Assembly: GCF_016862195.1 (NCBI RefSeq) | Contig: NZ_BOMM01000014.1 | Coordinates: 124,001-188,000, forward strand | DNA length: 64,000 nt | Direction: 5' to 3' | From: Paractinoplanes ferrugineus | GTDB lineage: Bacteria; Actinomycetota; Actinomycetes; Mycobacteriales; Micromonosporaceae | Shown: positions 44,291 to 53,205 of the stretch, one piece after another | Numbering within the stretch: the stretch's first letter is position 1 | Layout: each line of letters starts with the position of its first letter | Notes under the pieces: generated by a model | What the model saw: only the letters and a program-made list of their open reading frames with translations | Told to the model about the DNA's origin: nothing | Databases searched by the model: none | Position numbers and translations under genes: made by a program

Positions 44291-45861
44291 TCGGGGATGT
44301 TGCGCCGCCGCAGGCCGAGCAGGCCGGCGGCGGCCAGCACCGCCGCCACCGCGAGCAGGGTGACGATCGGGGTCGCCGCCACCTCCCCGCCCGGCAGGTG
44401 CGGGATGTGGGTGAACGGCGAGAGGTCCAGGAACCACTGGTCGAGCTGGAGGGTCGAGCCGACCAGCAGAATCAGCAGGCACAGCGCGGGCCCCGCCCAG
44501 GCCGCCGGCGACCAGCGGGGCAGCAGGCCGAACAGGACCACGGTCACGCCGGTCAGCACCCAGATCGCCGGCAGTTGGACCAGGACGGCACCGACGATGG
44601 CGCCGAAACTGCCGTCCGGCGAGACCAGGGCGGTCACCACGCCCTCCGCGAGCAGGGCCACCGCCGGGCCGAGCACCGAGAACAGCAGATGGCTGGCGGC
44701 CCACGCCCACCGCGAGACCGCGGTGCTCAGCATCGTCTCGGCGTGGCCGGTGGTTTCCTCGTCGCGCAGGCGCAGCGCGGCCTGCACCGCGTAACACGAG
44801 GCGACCAGGCCGACGATCGCGGCGATGCCGGCGAAGTAACTGTTCACCAGCTGATCGGAGCCGCCGCCGAGCCGGGTGAAGAGGTCGTTCATGCGCCGGC
44901 TCTCGGAGGCGAGCTCGACGACACTGCCACCGACCCCGCCGAAGATCACGCCGAGCAGGCTGAGCCCGACCGTCCAGCCGACCAGCAGGCTGCGGTGCAT
45001 CCGCCAGGCCAGCGCCAGCGGACTCCCCATGGTTCCGTCGGCCGGGCCGAGACGGGTGGCGAAGATCCCGTCGCCGACGTCGCGGCGCTTGCGCAGCTCG
45101 ACCGCGACGACTGTGGCCGCCGCCGTGCACAGCACCGACAGGACGACCGGCCACCAGTTCGTCGCCTCGTACGGGAAGATGTGGGTCACCCAGCCGAGCG
45201 GGGAGAGCCACGACAGCCAGCTCGGGCCGCCGTCGCCGAGGGCCGCGATGTCACCGCCGACCCGCAGCGTGTAGGAGACTCCCAGCGCCACCACCGCCAG
45301 TGACCGGGCACTTCGGGCACTGCTGGTGAGCTGGGCGGTGATCGCCCCGACGGCGGCGAACATCAGGCCGCTGACCGCGAGCTCGGCACCGAACGCCAGC
45401 GAGCCGTCGAGGTCGCCGGTCCGGCTCGCCATGCCGGCGAACGTGAGCAGGCCGATGGCGAGGGCCGCGGCGCTCGTCGTGAGCAGTGCGGCGGCCAGTT
45501 GCGCGTGCCAGCCGACCACGGTGGCGCCGACCAGCTCGGTGCGACCGGCCTCCTCGTCGGCCCGGGTGTGCCGGACCACGGTGAGCAACGCGGCCAGCCC
45601 GATCATCACCGGCACGAACCCGGCGCGCCAGGTCGTCAATGCCGCCAACGAGTCGCCCTTGAGCAGGCCGTAGAGCGCGACGAAGCCGGCGTTGTCGACG
45701 CTTACCGACGCGTACTGAAGCCGCTCCGCCTCGGTTTTGAAAAGCCCCTCGAACGAGGCGTAATAGGCCACCGGGAGCAGGCCGAACACCAGCACCCAGA
45801 GCGGCAGGAGCACGCGGTCGCGGCGCAGGACGAGCCGGATGAGCCGGCCGGTGCCGGTCAT
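44287..45861 (-). CDS. ABC exporter permease (two-half, antibiotic-efflux type)
   Basis: 524 residues with about 12 spans in two homologous halves. It opens [35 protein letters not shown] and has the [13 protein letters not shown] block after a cytoplasmic RADEEAG segment, repeated as [16 protein letters not shown] in the second half. These are marks of the actinobacterial exporters often called polyketide-antibiotic export permeases. With the ATPase gene, which overlaps its start (ATGA at 45858), it should form an efflux pump. The substrate is unknown. The TetR gene heads the operon. Confidence 0.9.
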   Translation of the reverse strand: MTGTGRLIRLVLRRDRVLLPLWVLVFGLLPVAYYASFEGLFKTEAERLQYASVSVDNAGFVALYGLLKGDSLAALTTWRAGFVPVMIGLAALLTVVRHTRADEEAGRTELVGATVVGWHAQLAAALLTTSAAALAIGLLTFAGMASRTGDLDGSLAFGAELAVSGLMFAAVGAITAQLTSSARSARSLAVVALGVSYTLRVGGDIAALGDGGPSWLSWLSPLGWVTHIFPYEATNWWPVVLSVLCTAAATVVAVELRKRRDVGDGIFATRLGPADGTMGSPLALAWRMHRSLLVGWTVGLSLLGVIFGGVGGSVVELASESRRMNDLFTRLGGGSDQLVNSYFAGIAAIVGLVASCYAVQAALRLRDEETTGHAETMLSTAVSRWAWAASHLLFSVLGPAVALLAEGVVTALVSPDGSFGAIVGAVLVQLPAIWVLTGVTVVLFGLLPRWSPAAWAGPALCLLILLVGSTLQLDQWFLDLSPFTHIPHLPGGEVAATPIVTLLAVAAVLAAAGLLGLRRRNIPD

Positions 45862-46751
45862 TCGCCGACCCGCTGGTATTGGCGCAGGAACAGCTCCTCC
45901 AGGGTGGGCGGCCGGCTCACCAGGCCGCGCACGCCGACCTCGAGCAGACTCCGCAGGGCCGGCTCGAGGGCGTCGCCGTCCACCTCGAAGCGGACCTTGC
46001 CGTTGTCGATGCGCAGGTCGTGCACGCCGGCCAGGGTGGCCAGTCGGTCCGGCGGACCGGTCAGGTCGGCCTCGATCGACGTACGGGTCAGGTGGCGCAT
46101 GTCGGCGAGGGTGCCGGTCTCCACCGCACGGCCGTCGCGGATGATCGTGAGCCGGTCGCAGAGCGCCTCGACCTCGGCCAGGAGGTGACTGGAGAGCAGC
46201 ACGGTGCGGTCACCGCGGCGTTTCTCGGCCAGGATCAGCTCGCGGAAGACCTCCTCCATCAGCGGGTCGAGGCCGCTCGTCGGCTCGTCCAGGATGAGCA
46301 GCTCCACATCGGAGGCCAGCGCCGCGACCAGGGCGACCTTCTGCCGGTTGCCCTTGGAGTAGGTGCGGCCCTTCTTGCGCGGGTCGAGCTCGAAACGCTC
46401 CAGCAACTCCCGCTTGCGGACCGGGTCCAGCCCGCCGCGCAGCCGGCCGAGCAGGTCGATGACCTCGCCACCGGTCAGGTTCGGCCACAGCGTGACATCA
46501 CCAGGAACGTACGCAAGGCGTCTGTGCAGTTGGGTTGCCTGCGACCAGGGGTTGCCGCCGAGCAGGCGCACCGCGCCGCCGTCGTGCCGCATCAGGCCCA
46601 GCAGGATGCGGATGGTCGTGGTCTTCCCGGCGCCGTTGGGTCCCAGGAAGCCGTGCACCTCACCGGTCCGGACCCGCAGGTCGAGCCCGTCGAGGGCGGT
46701 GACCTTGCCGAACCGTTTGATCAGTCCCTCGGCGTCGATGGCCTCGGTCAT
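45858..46751 (-). CDS. ABC exporter ATP-binding protein
   Basis: 297 residues from ATG 46751, which overlaps the stop of the TetR gene. Walker A is GPNGAGKTT, followed by [17 protein letters not shown], a Q-loop region, the signature [15 protein letters not shown] (an SKGxxQ variant frequent in DrrA-like exporters), Walker [15 protein letters not shown] and the H-loop [16 protein letters not shown]-terminal DrrA-type extension of about 80 residues follows ([20 protein letters not shown]). It energises the two-half permease encoded next. The frame extends upstream to 47108 in the TetR gene, but that part is not real. Confidence 0.93.
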   Translation of the reverse strand: MTEAIDAEGLIKRFGKVTALDGLDLRVRTGEVHGFLGPNGAGKTTTIRILLGLMRHDGGAVRLLGGNPWSQATQLHRRLAYVPGDVTLWPNLTGGEVIDLLGRLRGGLDPVRKRELLERFELDPRKKGRTYSKGNRQKVALVAALASDVELLILDEPTSGLDPLMEEVFRELILAEKRRGDRTVLLSSHLLAEVEALCDRLTIIRDGRAVETGTLADMRHLTRTSIEADLTGPPDRLATLAGVHDLRIDNGKVRFEVDGDALEPALRSLLEVGVRGLVSRPPTLEELFLRQYQRVGE

Positions 46752-47365
46752 GATTGCTCGCCTTCCGCAGCGAATCGGAATCGAGCGACTGCCTCGCGCA
46801 GCTGCTCGGCCTGCTCGGGTGTGACAAGCGGTTTCGAGAAGATGTCGACGGAGGCGGCCAGCATGCGGGCCCAGCCCGCGGGCTCGGTGACGTCGGTGCC
46901 GAGCACGCGCGACAGCTGGGCGCTCATGGTGAACAAGGACATCTTCATCACGCACATGACCGCCGACCACGCCCGGGGGTCGGGAACGTCGAGATCGGTC
47001 GAGCGCAGCCACTGCTCGCCGTAGTCGACAAGACGGTCGAACAGGGCCTCGGCGGTGGGCGAGCCGTCCGCCAGCGAGGCGAGCAGATAACGCTGCATAC
47101 GCAGCCACTCCGGGCGCACCCGGTCGAGCGTGGGCAGCTCGATGAACCGGGCACCGGCGGCGGCGAGCTCGTTGACGCTGAACTCGTCGCAGGCGTCGCG
47201 CAGGCCCTCCTTGGACCCGAAATGGTGGCGCAGCAGGCCGGAGGAGACGCCGGCCTCGAGCGCGATGTCACGGATGGTGGCGCGGGCGATGCCACGGTCG
47301 GCGAACAGGTCGATCGCGGCGTCCCGGATGCGGGCTCGCGCGGTCAGATCGCTCTGACTACTCAC
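46748..47365 (-). CDS. TetR-family repressor of the ABC exporter operon
   Basis: 205 residues. The N-terminal helix-turn-helix (about 10-57) reads [43 protein letters not shown]. The C-terminal ligand domain is helical and divergent. Its gene is first in a three-gene operon with four-base overlaps to the ATPase and permease genes. A perfect 16-bp palindrome 13 bases before its start is the probable operator, giving autoregulation with release by the exported compound. The ligand is unknown. Confidence 0.92.
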   Translation of the reverse strand: MSSQSDLTARARIRDAAIDLFADRGIARATIRDIALEAGVSSGLLRHHFGSKEGLRDACDEFSVNELAAAGARFIELPTLDRVRPEWLRMQRYLLASLADGSPTAEALFDRLVDYGEQWLRSTDLDVPDPRAWSAVMCVMKMSLFTMSAQLSRVLGTDVTEPAGWARMLAASVDIFSKPLVTPEQAEQLREAVARFRFAAEGEQS

Positions 47366-47377
47366 GCGTGCAGCTTA

Positions 47378-47393
47378 TTACACGCGCGTGTAA
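47378..47393. promoter_or_regulatory. TetR operator palindrome
   Basis: TTACACGCGCGTGTAA, perfect over 16 bases, lies immediately upstream of the TetR start and three bases from the end of the binding-lipoprotein gene. Length and position are typical of TetR-family operators. Confidence 0.8.
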
Positions 47394-47395
47394 CG

Positions 47396-48277
47396 TCAAT
47401 CCTGGGAAGCGGCGTTCATCGATGCGGCCGGCACCGCGCCACTGCGCAGACCCCAGCGTTGCAGCAGGTCGGCGTACGCCCCGGAGCTGATGATCTGGTC
47501 GAGCGCACCCTTGACGGCGTCGCGAAGTTGACTGTTGTTCTTGGCGAACGGGATGCCGATCAGGCCCGGCTCGTACTGCGCCGCCGACGCCAGCTCGTAG
47601 TAGTTGCTGGTGCGCGCGTCAGTGGTCAGGAAGCTCGCCGCCGGGAAGTCGTTGAGCACCGCGATCGCCCGCCCCGTACGCAACTGGAGCAGCGCGTCGG
47701 CGTTCGTCCTGTACTCGTTGATCTTCATCGACCGCTCACCGCAGACCCCCTGCGAACGATGCAGCAGGTCGGCCTGGATGGTGCCTTTCTCGATCGCCAC
47801 CACGTTGCCGCACAGGTTCGTCAGATCGTTGACGGCATGCGGATTGCCGCGCTGCACGATGATCGACGTGCCGGCCGACAGGTAATTGACGAAGTCGGCC
47901 TTCTTCTCCCGCTCCACGGTGTCGGTCATCGCCGACAACACCCCCTCGTAGGTGCCGTCGGCGACCTTGTCGAGGGCGGTCTGGAAGGGGCCGGTGACGA
48001 TCTCGACCTTGATCCCGAGAACCTGCCCGATGGCATCGGCCAGGTCCGGTTCGAAACCGACGATGGTACGGCCGTCGGCGGCGAACGACTCCATCGGCGC
48101 ATAGCTGGCGTCCGTGACGAACCGGACGTAGCCCTTGTTGCGCACCGCCGGCGGCAGCGAGTCGTGCAGCGCCTGGTCGAACTGCACCGCGCTGGTGCTG
48201 CTGGCCACCTTCTCGGCCTTGTCCCCACAACCCGCCAGGGTGGCCAGGGCGAGCACCGCTACCAGCATCTTCTTCAT
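47396..48277 (-). CDS. Orphan amino-acid-type ABC substrate-binding lipoprotein
   Basis: 293 residues from ATG 48277. The lipobox LATLAGCGDK predicts lipidation at about Cys18. The mature protein follows the SBP family 3 layout: GYVRFVTDASYAPMESFAADGRTIVGFEPDLADAIGQVLGIKVEIV, then DGTYEGVLSAMTDTVERE, GTIQADLL and VLNDFPAASFL. Such proteins bind polar amino acids or related ligands outside the membrane. No permease or ATPase for uptake is nearby. Instead, its start overlaps the stop of a membrane GGDEF-EAL gene by four bases, so it may pass ligand information to that enzyme. The frame extension to 48319 is inside that gene and unlikely. Confidence 0.9.
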   Translation of the reverse strand: MKKMLVAVLALATLAGCGDKAEKVASSTSAVQFDQALHDSLPPAVRNKGYVRFVTDASYAPMESFAADGRTIVGFEPDLADAIGQVLGIKVEIVTGPFQTALDKVADGTYEGVLSAMTDTVEREKKADFVNYLSAGTSIIVQRGNPHAVNDLTNLCGNVVAIEKGTIQADLLHRSQGVCGERSMKINEYRTNADALLQLRTGRAIAVLNDFPAASFLTTDARTSNYYELASAAQYEPGLIGIPFAKNNSQLRDAVKGALDQIISSGAYADLLQRWGLRSGAVPAASMNAASQD

Positions 48278-50223
48278 CGGACCGCTTCCTTGAGCATCGG
48301 AACGGAAATCTGCGGCCACGGAACCGGCCGGGAATAGAGGTAGCCCTGCGCCTCGTCACAACCCGCCGCGGCGAGCCAATCGGCGATCTCCACGGTCTCG
48401 ACGCCCTCCGCGGTCACCGCGCAGCCCAGGCCCCGCGACAGGGCGATCACCGCGTGCACGATGGCCTGGTTCTCCGGCTCGTCGAGCACCGACGCGACGA
48501 ACGTACGGTCGATCTTCAACTCGACCAGCGGCACCCCGCGCAACCGCGCCAGACTCGTGTAGCCGGTGCCGAAGTCGTCCACCGAGAACCCGACGCCCCG
48601 GTCGACCAGCCGCTGGACCGCCGACATCGCGGCCACCTCGTCCTCGACCATGGCCGTCTCGGTGATCTCCAGGATCAGCCGGCCCGGCGCCGTCCCGAAC
48701 TCGGCGAGCAACGGCTCCACCACCCCGGCGAAGTCGTCGGCGCCCAGGTTGCGGGCCGACACGTTCACCGACACGGTCCAGTCCCGGCCGGCCGCCGTCC
48801 ACGCCGCCTGATCGGCCAGCGCCCGCCGCAGCACCCACGCGGTCAGCGGCTCGATCAGGCCCGACTGCTCGGCGGCCGGCAGGAACTCCGACGGCGGCAA
48901 CAAACCCCGCTCCGGGTGCTGCCAACGCACCAGCGCTTCCACACCCACGATCACGCCGTCGTCCAGGCGCACCTTGGGCTGGTAGAACAACACCAACTCG
49001 GCGCGCTCCAGGGCATGCCGCAACTGGGCCTGCACCATCAGCGCCCGGGTCGGCTGGACGGTCCGCTCACCGGTGTAGAACACGATGTCGGCGGTGCCCC
49101 GCTTGCCCTGGTACATGGCGGCGTCGGCGTGCCGCAGCAACTCCTCGACCCCACTGCCGTGCTCGGGGTACATCGCGACGCCGAAACTCGCCTCGATCGA
49201 CAACGGCACGTCGTCGAGGACCATCTCGGCGGTCAGGACGGAGCGCAGGGATTCGAGCAGATCGCGTACGCCCTCGGCGGCGAGCCCCGGCAGGATCAGA
49301 GCGAACTCGTCCCCGCCCAGCCGTGCCGCCGTGTCCTGCGGCCGCAGGCCGCCGCCCCGCAGACGTTCGGTGATCACCCGCAGCAGCTCGTCGCCGGCGT
49401 GATGCCCGAGCGTGTCGTTGACCTCCTTGAACCGGTTGAGGTCGACCACCACCACCGCGCCCCGCCCCGCCTCGACCGCCGCCGCGGCCCGCTGCCGGAA
49501 CGACTCCCGGTTGGGCAGCCCGGTCAGGCCGTCGTGCAGCGCCTCGTACTCCTGCCGGGCGGCGTAGCGGCGCAACGACCGCGTCGTCGACCACGAGATC
49601 AACCCGAGCGCCAGATAGAGCACCCCGAGGCCGCCCCCGAGCCGCCAATAGGTCACGACCATCTGCTCGTGCAACCGCTGATCGATCTTGTCGTACGGGA
49701 GGTAGAGCTCCAGCACGCCGATCGCCTCCCCGGACGCCCGCGCGAAGACCGGCTGCAGCACCCGGATGATCCGCCCGCCGGCCGCCGACCCGTCCGTGAC
49801 CAGGGTGGCCGCCGCCTGCCCGGCGTTTGCCGACTGGAACGACGGATCGGACACCGGCACCCCACCCGACGTCGAGCCGTCGTCCGAATAGACGACCTGC
49901 CCGGCGAAGTTACGCAGGCGCATCCGCAGCACGGTGCCGTGATAGAGCGCCAGATCGGTGGACTTGGCAAGCGACTCGCGCTGGTCCTCGGTGAGCCCCC
50001 GGGCCAGATCGGCATCGTCCAGAGCCGGCGCGACGGCCATCTCGGCGATCACCGCGGCCTGCGCCATCCCCTGGTCCTGCCCCTGCTTCGTGGCGTCCTC
50101 GCGCACGCCGTGGAGCAGCACCGCGGCCAGCGCCCCCAACGGCAGAAGGCTGGCCACGAGGTACGTAGCGAACAGCCGCGAACTAGATCGCGCCACTCGC
50201 CGCCCGGCTCCACGTCCCCACAC
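48274..50223 (-). CDS. Membrane GGDEF-EAL c-di-GMP enzyme
   Basis: 649 residues from GTG 50223; start uncertain (50196 is an alternative and the frame is open to 50361). TM1 (LFATYLVASLLPLGALAAVLL) and TM2 (about 200-220, LGVLYLALGLISW) enclose a periplasmic-type sensor of about 150 residues. The GGDEF domain (about 235-390) has an intact RLGGDEFALILPG motif. The EAL domain (about 405-640) has GVEALVRWQHPERG, NVSARNL, EITETAMV, DDFGTGYTSL and KIDRTFV, all consistent with activity. It could both make and degrade c-di-GMP. Coupled by ATGA to the orphan binding lipoprotein, which may act on its outer domain. Confidence 0.93.
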   Translation of the reverse strand: MWGRGAGRRVARSSSRLFATYLVASLLPLGALAAVLLHGVREDATKQGQDQGMAQAAVIAEMAVAPALDDADLARGLTEDQRESLAKSTDLALYHGTVLRMRLRNFAGQVVYSDDGSTSGGVPVSDPSFQSANAGQAAATLVTDGSAAGGRIIRVLQPVFARASGEAIGVLELYLPYDKIDQRLHEQMVVTYWRLGGGLGVLYLALGLISWSTTRSLRRYAARQEYEALHDGLTGLPNRESFRQRAAAAVEAGRGAVVVVDLNRFKEVNDTLGHHAGDELLRVITERLRGGGLRPQDTAARLGGDEFALILPGLAAEGVRDLLESLRSVLTAEMVLDDVPLSIEASFGVAMYPEHGSGVEELLRHADAAMYQGKRGTADIVFYTGERTVQPTRALMVQAQLRHALERAELVLFYQPKVRLDDGVIVGVEALVRWQHPERGLLPPSEFLPAAEQSGLIEPLTAWVLRRALADQAAWTAAGRDWTVSVNVSARNLGADDFAGVVEPLLAEFGTAPGRLILEITETAMVEDEVAAMSAVQRLVDRGVGFSVDDFGTGYTSLARLRGVPLVELKIDRTFVASVLDEPENQAIVHAVIALSRGLGCAVTAEGVETVEIADWLAAAGCDEAQGYLYSRPVPWPQISVPMLKEAVR

Positions 50224-50611
50224 GCGCCGCCAATCGGCTCGGTTGCCGTTCGGTTGAGAAAAAGCTAGGCAACCACCTCGAGCCGTGATCTGGTGGCCTT
50301 CCCGAAAAGGTGCCACAAAGCGCGGGTTTTCGGTCACCGGAAAACTCGGGGTTTCTGGCAAACTTGCTGTTCAGACGAGGTCCGGGGCCGACTGCAGGCA
50401 CCTGTAGTGGCGGTCCCCGGATGCGGAGCAGGACGGCGGCCAGGACGGCGGCGATCAGGACGACCAGCAGGACGCCCAGCACGGCCAGGCCGAAACCGGC
50501 GAGCGGGACAAGAGCCACCCCACTACGAGGGTGGTCGCGGACGAACGACGGGACAGCGCGTCCGTCCTGATCGGACTGATAATCGAGCGTGGACGGGCTA
50601 GTGTCGGCGCC

Positions 50612-51172
50612 GTGAGCACACCCGTACCCCTGCCGCCGTCCGACGATGAGCGTGAGCGGGCCGCTGAGCTGTTGCAACGGGCCTGCGGTGACGGCCGCCT
50701 GACCCTCGAGGAGTTCAGCGTGCGGGTGGGTGCCGTCTGGGCGGCCAACTCGGGGCAGGAACTCGAGCTGGCCACGTCGGGCCTGGCGATCACGCCGATC
50801 GTCGGGTCGGCGCAGACGATCGACAGCGTCACCACGATCTTCAGTGAGAGCAAGCGGCGCGGGCGGTGGCGGCTGCGGTCGTCCCGGCTGTGGTTGCGCA
50901 CGTTCTTCGGGCAGACCACGCTCGATCTGCGGGAGGTGCTGACCAGCGAACCGACCATCGAGATCGGCGGGCTGTGCCTGTTCGGGCAGGTGACGGTCAT
51001 CGTGCCGGAGGGCGTCGAGGTCGACCTGTCCGGCGCGGTCGTCTTCGCCAACCATGATCTGCGGCTGGCGCCGGTGCCGCGGGTGCCGGGCACGCCGGAG
51101 ATCCGGGTCGACATCGCCACCTGGTTCGGTCAGGTGCACGTGCGCAGCAAGCGCTCACTGCCGAGTCAGTAG
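50612..51172 (+). CDS. DUF1707 protein with LiaF-like C-terminal domain
   Basis: 186 residues from GTG 50612. The N-terminal DUF1707 motif is clear: PLPPSDDERERAAELLQRACGDGRLTLEEFSVRVGAVWAANSGQEL (about 5-52). The C-terminal half (RLWLRTFFGQTTLDLREVL, IEIGGLCLFGQVTVIVPEGVEVDLSGAVVFANHDLRL) is the beta-repeat of the cell-wall-active antibiotic response (LiaF-like) domain. The class is common in actinobacteria, lacks membrane spans here, and is linked by homology to envelope-stress responses; its own role is unproven. Its end overlaps the convergent LamG-like gene by seven bases. Confidence 0.85.
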   Translation: MSTPVPLPPSDDERERAAELLQRACGDGRLTLEEFSVRVGAVWAANSGQELELATSGLAITPIVGSAQTIDSVTTIFSESKRRGRWRLRSSRLWLRTFFGQTTLDLREVLTSEPTIEIGGLCLFGQVTVIVPEGVEVDLSGAVVFANHDLRLAPVPRVPGTPEIRVDIATWFGQVHVRSKRSLPSQ

Positions 51173-51915
51173 ATCCGCACCCACACCTCGTCCATCGTTC
51201 CCTGGAACTGGTCGTTGTCGGTGAACGAGCCCTTCCCGCCGACGCTCAACGGGATCCGGTTGATGATCGACAGATCCTCGGGCACCAGCGTGCGGCCCAT
51301 CCGCCGGCCGTCCACCAGGATGGAGAGCCTCGGCCCGGACCGGCGACACTCCAGCGTGTGCCATCTGCCGTCGGCCACGCCGACCCCGCTCATCGCCACG
51401 TGGATCTCCGGCCGTTCGTCGTCGACAAGTACGCAGCTCGGGTGTCCCAGCGCCCCGTCGATCTGCAGCTTGTACTGACTGCCCCGGGCCGAGAAACCCT
51501 TCTGCAGCACGTTCTCGCCCTTGGTGGTCTGGTTCGGGGCGAGTTGCACCGAGGCCCCGAAGCGGAGGTCACGCTGACCGGGGTTGAGATCGTCCGAGGT
51601 GGGCGCCCGCAGTGCGATCCGCGGGCAGGGCTCGCGCTCACACGGCGCCGGAAACTCCAGGGCACTCCCACCGGCGTGGGTGACGGTCGAGAGCGAACCG
51701 CCGTGCCGGGCCACCGGGCTCAGGTCGTGCCCGTTACCGGTGACGTCGGCAAGCGGCGAGGCACCGTCGAAGTCGTACCGGACCACGTCGGGGACGGCAC
51801 GCGCGCCGGGCTCGGCCGGCGCGCCGGGCTTGTCCCGGACAGGGGTCGCGGCGGCCGACGGCCCGGTGATGCCGGCCACCGCCAGCGCCACCACGAACAG
51901 GAGCGCGCGCCTCAT
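51166..51915 (-). CDS. Secreted LamG-like (concanavalin fold) protein
   Basis: 249 residues from ATG 51915, coupled to the preceding gene by TGATG. Signal peptide MRRALLFVVALAVAGITGPSAAA. The mature part has the laminin-G/concanavalin pattern: VRYDFDGASPLADVTGNGHDLSPV, then LRFGASVQLAP, GRWHTLECRRSGPRLSILVDG and DNDQFQGTMDEVWVRIY (the usual F-x-G-x-I/M-DEVRI ending). Two Cys pairs are possible. It probably binds carbohydrate or another surface ligand. It is in one operon with the secreted beta-propeller protein. Confidence 0.85.
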   Translation of the reverse strand: MRRALLFVVALAVAGITGPSAAATPVRDKPGAPAEPGARAVPDVVRYDFDGASPLADVTGNGHDLSPVARHGGSLSTVTHAGGSALEFPAPCEREPCPRIALRAPTSDDLNPGQRDLRFGASVQLAPNQTTKGENVLQKGFSARGSQYKLQIDGALGHPSCVLVDDERPEIHVAMSGVGVADGRWHTLECRRSGPRLSILVDGRRMGRTLVPEDLSIINRIPLSVGGKGSFTDNDQFQGTMDEVWVRIY

Positions 51916-53057
51916 CAGCCGAAGGAGGCGAAGCGCCGCTGGGCCTGGCCGCCGATCGTGGTGAAGTCGCCGCCCACCGCGACGGTGCCGCGCTGCCGGT
52001 CGATACCGATGGCGCGAACGCCGGTGACGCCGTTGGCCTGGGGTGCCCACCCCGAGAGGCTGCCGTCACCGTTGACCGCCGCCAGCTTGACCCGCGACTC
52101 CGAGCCCTGCGTGCAGGCGCCGTGGGCGCCGAGCGAGCTGGTGGTGCAGGCGCGGTCGAAGTGGCCGCCGACATAGGCGGTGCCGTTGAGCACGGCGATG
52201 GCCTGGGCGTCACCGTCGAAGAACCGGGTCCATCGGGTACGACCGGTCTTGCTGAACGAGGCCGCCCGGCCACCCTGGCCGCCCATGGCCGCGTACACGC
52301 CGCTGTCGTCGGCCGCGATCGAGTAGACCACCGCCGGTGCGGACGGGCGGAACGAGTCGTCGAGATCGCCGGACGAGGCGTCGACGGCGGCGAGCCGAAG
52401 CCGCGCCTGTTGGTCACCCGCTTTGTGGAAAGCCCCGCCCAGGTAGACCTTGGCGTCCCGGTAGGCGAGCGAATAGACGGTGTTGTCGGCGGCCGGCGTC
52501 CAGCCGTCGTCGAGCTCACCGCTGTCCAGCGAGAAGGCGGCGAGCCGGTCCCGGCGCTGCTGGTCCACCCGGCTGATCGTGCCGGCGAGGTAGAGCCGGC
52601 CGTCGCCCACGGCGAGGGCCCGCGGGCTGCCCTCGACGGCGTGCTGGAAGTCGCCGACCGCGCCGGAGCCGGCGTCGATGCGGGCGAGCGAGTCCCGGGC
52701 GCGCCCGGAGACCCGGGCGAACTCGCCGGCCGCGTAGACCGACGAGCCGGAGATCGCCAGGGCACGGACGGTGTCGTCGGCCCGGGGCGCCCAGTCACGC
52801 AGGGCGCCGGTGCCGGCGTCGAACGCGGCGAGCCGGTCCCGGGAGACGGTACGGCCGTTGACGGTGGTGCTCGTGAAGGAGCCGCCCACGTAGACGGTGT
52901 CGCCGCGGTAGGCGATCGCGTACACCGAACCGTTGAACGAGGGCGTCGTCCGGACGGACTGGCCGACCGCCGCGTGGGCAGGCTGCGCGCCGACGCAGGC
53001 CGCGAGAGTCACCGCGCCACCGATCGCGACCCGGCGGACATGCTGGGAGATACGCAC
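51915..53057 (-). CDS. Secreted beta-propeller protein (DUF5122-type repeats)
   Basis: 380 residues. Signal peptide MRISQHVRRVAIGGAVTLAACVGAQPAHAA. About six repeats of 45-50 residues follow the pattern VYxxGxFxxxxGxxRxRLAAxDAxTGxLxxWxP (for example RDRLAAFDAGTGALRDWAP and DRLAAFSLDSGELDDGWTP), each ending with V-x-A-L/I-A. This is the DUF5122/PQQ-like propeller seen in many secreted actinobacterial proteins. It is likely a ligand- or protein-binding scaffold outside the cell; no enzyme motif is present. It heads the two-gene operon with the LamG-like gene. Confidence 0.87.
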   Translation of the reverse strand: MRISQHVRRVAIGGAVTLAACVGAQPAHAAVGQSVRTTPSFNGSVYAIAYRGDTVYVGGSFTSTTVNGRTVSRDRLAAFDAGTGALRDWAPRADDTVRALAISGSSVYAAGEFARVSGRARDSLARIDAGSGAVGDFQHAVEGSPRALAVGDGRLYLAGTISRVDQQRRDRLAAFSLDSGELDDGWTPAADNTVYSLAYRDAKVYLGGAFHKAGDQQARLRLAAVDASSGDLDDSFRPSAPAVVYSIAADDSGVYAAMGGQGGRAASFSKTGRTRWTRFFDGDAQAIAVLNGTAYVGGHFDRACTTSSLGAHGACTQGSESRVKLAAVNGDGSLSGWAPQANGVTGVRAIGIDRQRGTVAVGGDFTTIGGQAQRRFASFG

Positions 53058-53145
53058 GACGGGCTAACGCGCGTCCCCCGCTCCAGGATGCGCGGCGTCC
53101 TGCCGCCGGAAAACGCGCACCAAGGTCAACTCGGCTCCCCGGGTC

Positions 53146-53189
53146 GCCGGCGACCGTGACGTGATCTTCGTCGAGTCACGGTCGCCGGC
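53146..53189 (-). terminator. Perfect 15-bp hairpin downstream of the carboxypeptidase gene
   Basis: GCCGGCGACCGTGAC, a 14-base loop, then the exact complement. It lies 17 bases beyond the stop of the minus-strand M14 gene and before the propeller gene's promoter region. Confidence 0.75.
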
Positions 53190-53205
53190 GGCCACGTCGG
53201 CTAGC

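Noticed and set aside
42692..45211. 839-residue antisense frame across the antiporter and ABC permease genes
   Set aside because: Spans two well-supported genes and has a biased, domain-free composition.
48454..50268. 604-residue frame opposite the GGDEF-EAL gene
   Set aside because: Arg/His/Leu/Gly-rich shadow of a gene with intact GGDEF and EAL motifs.
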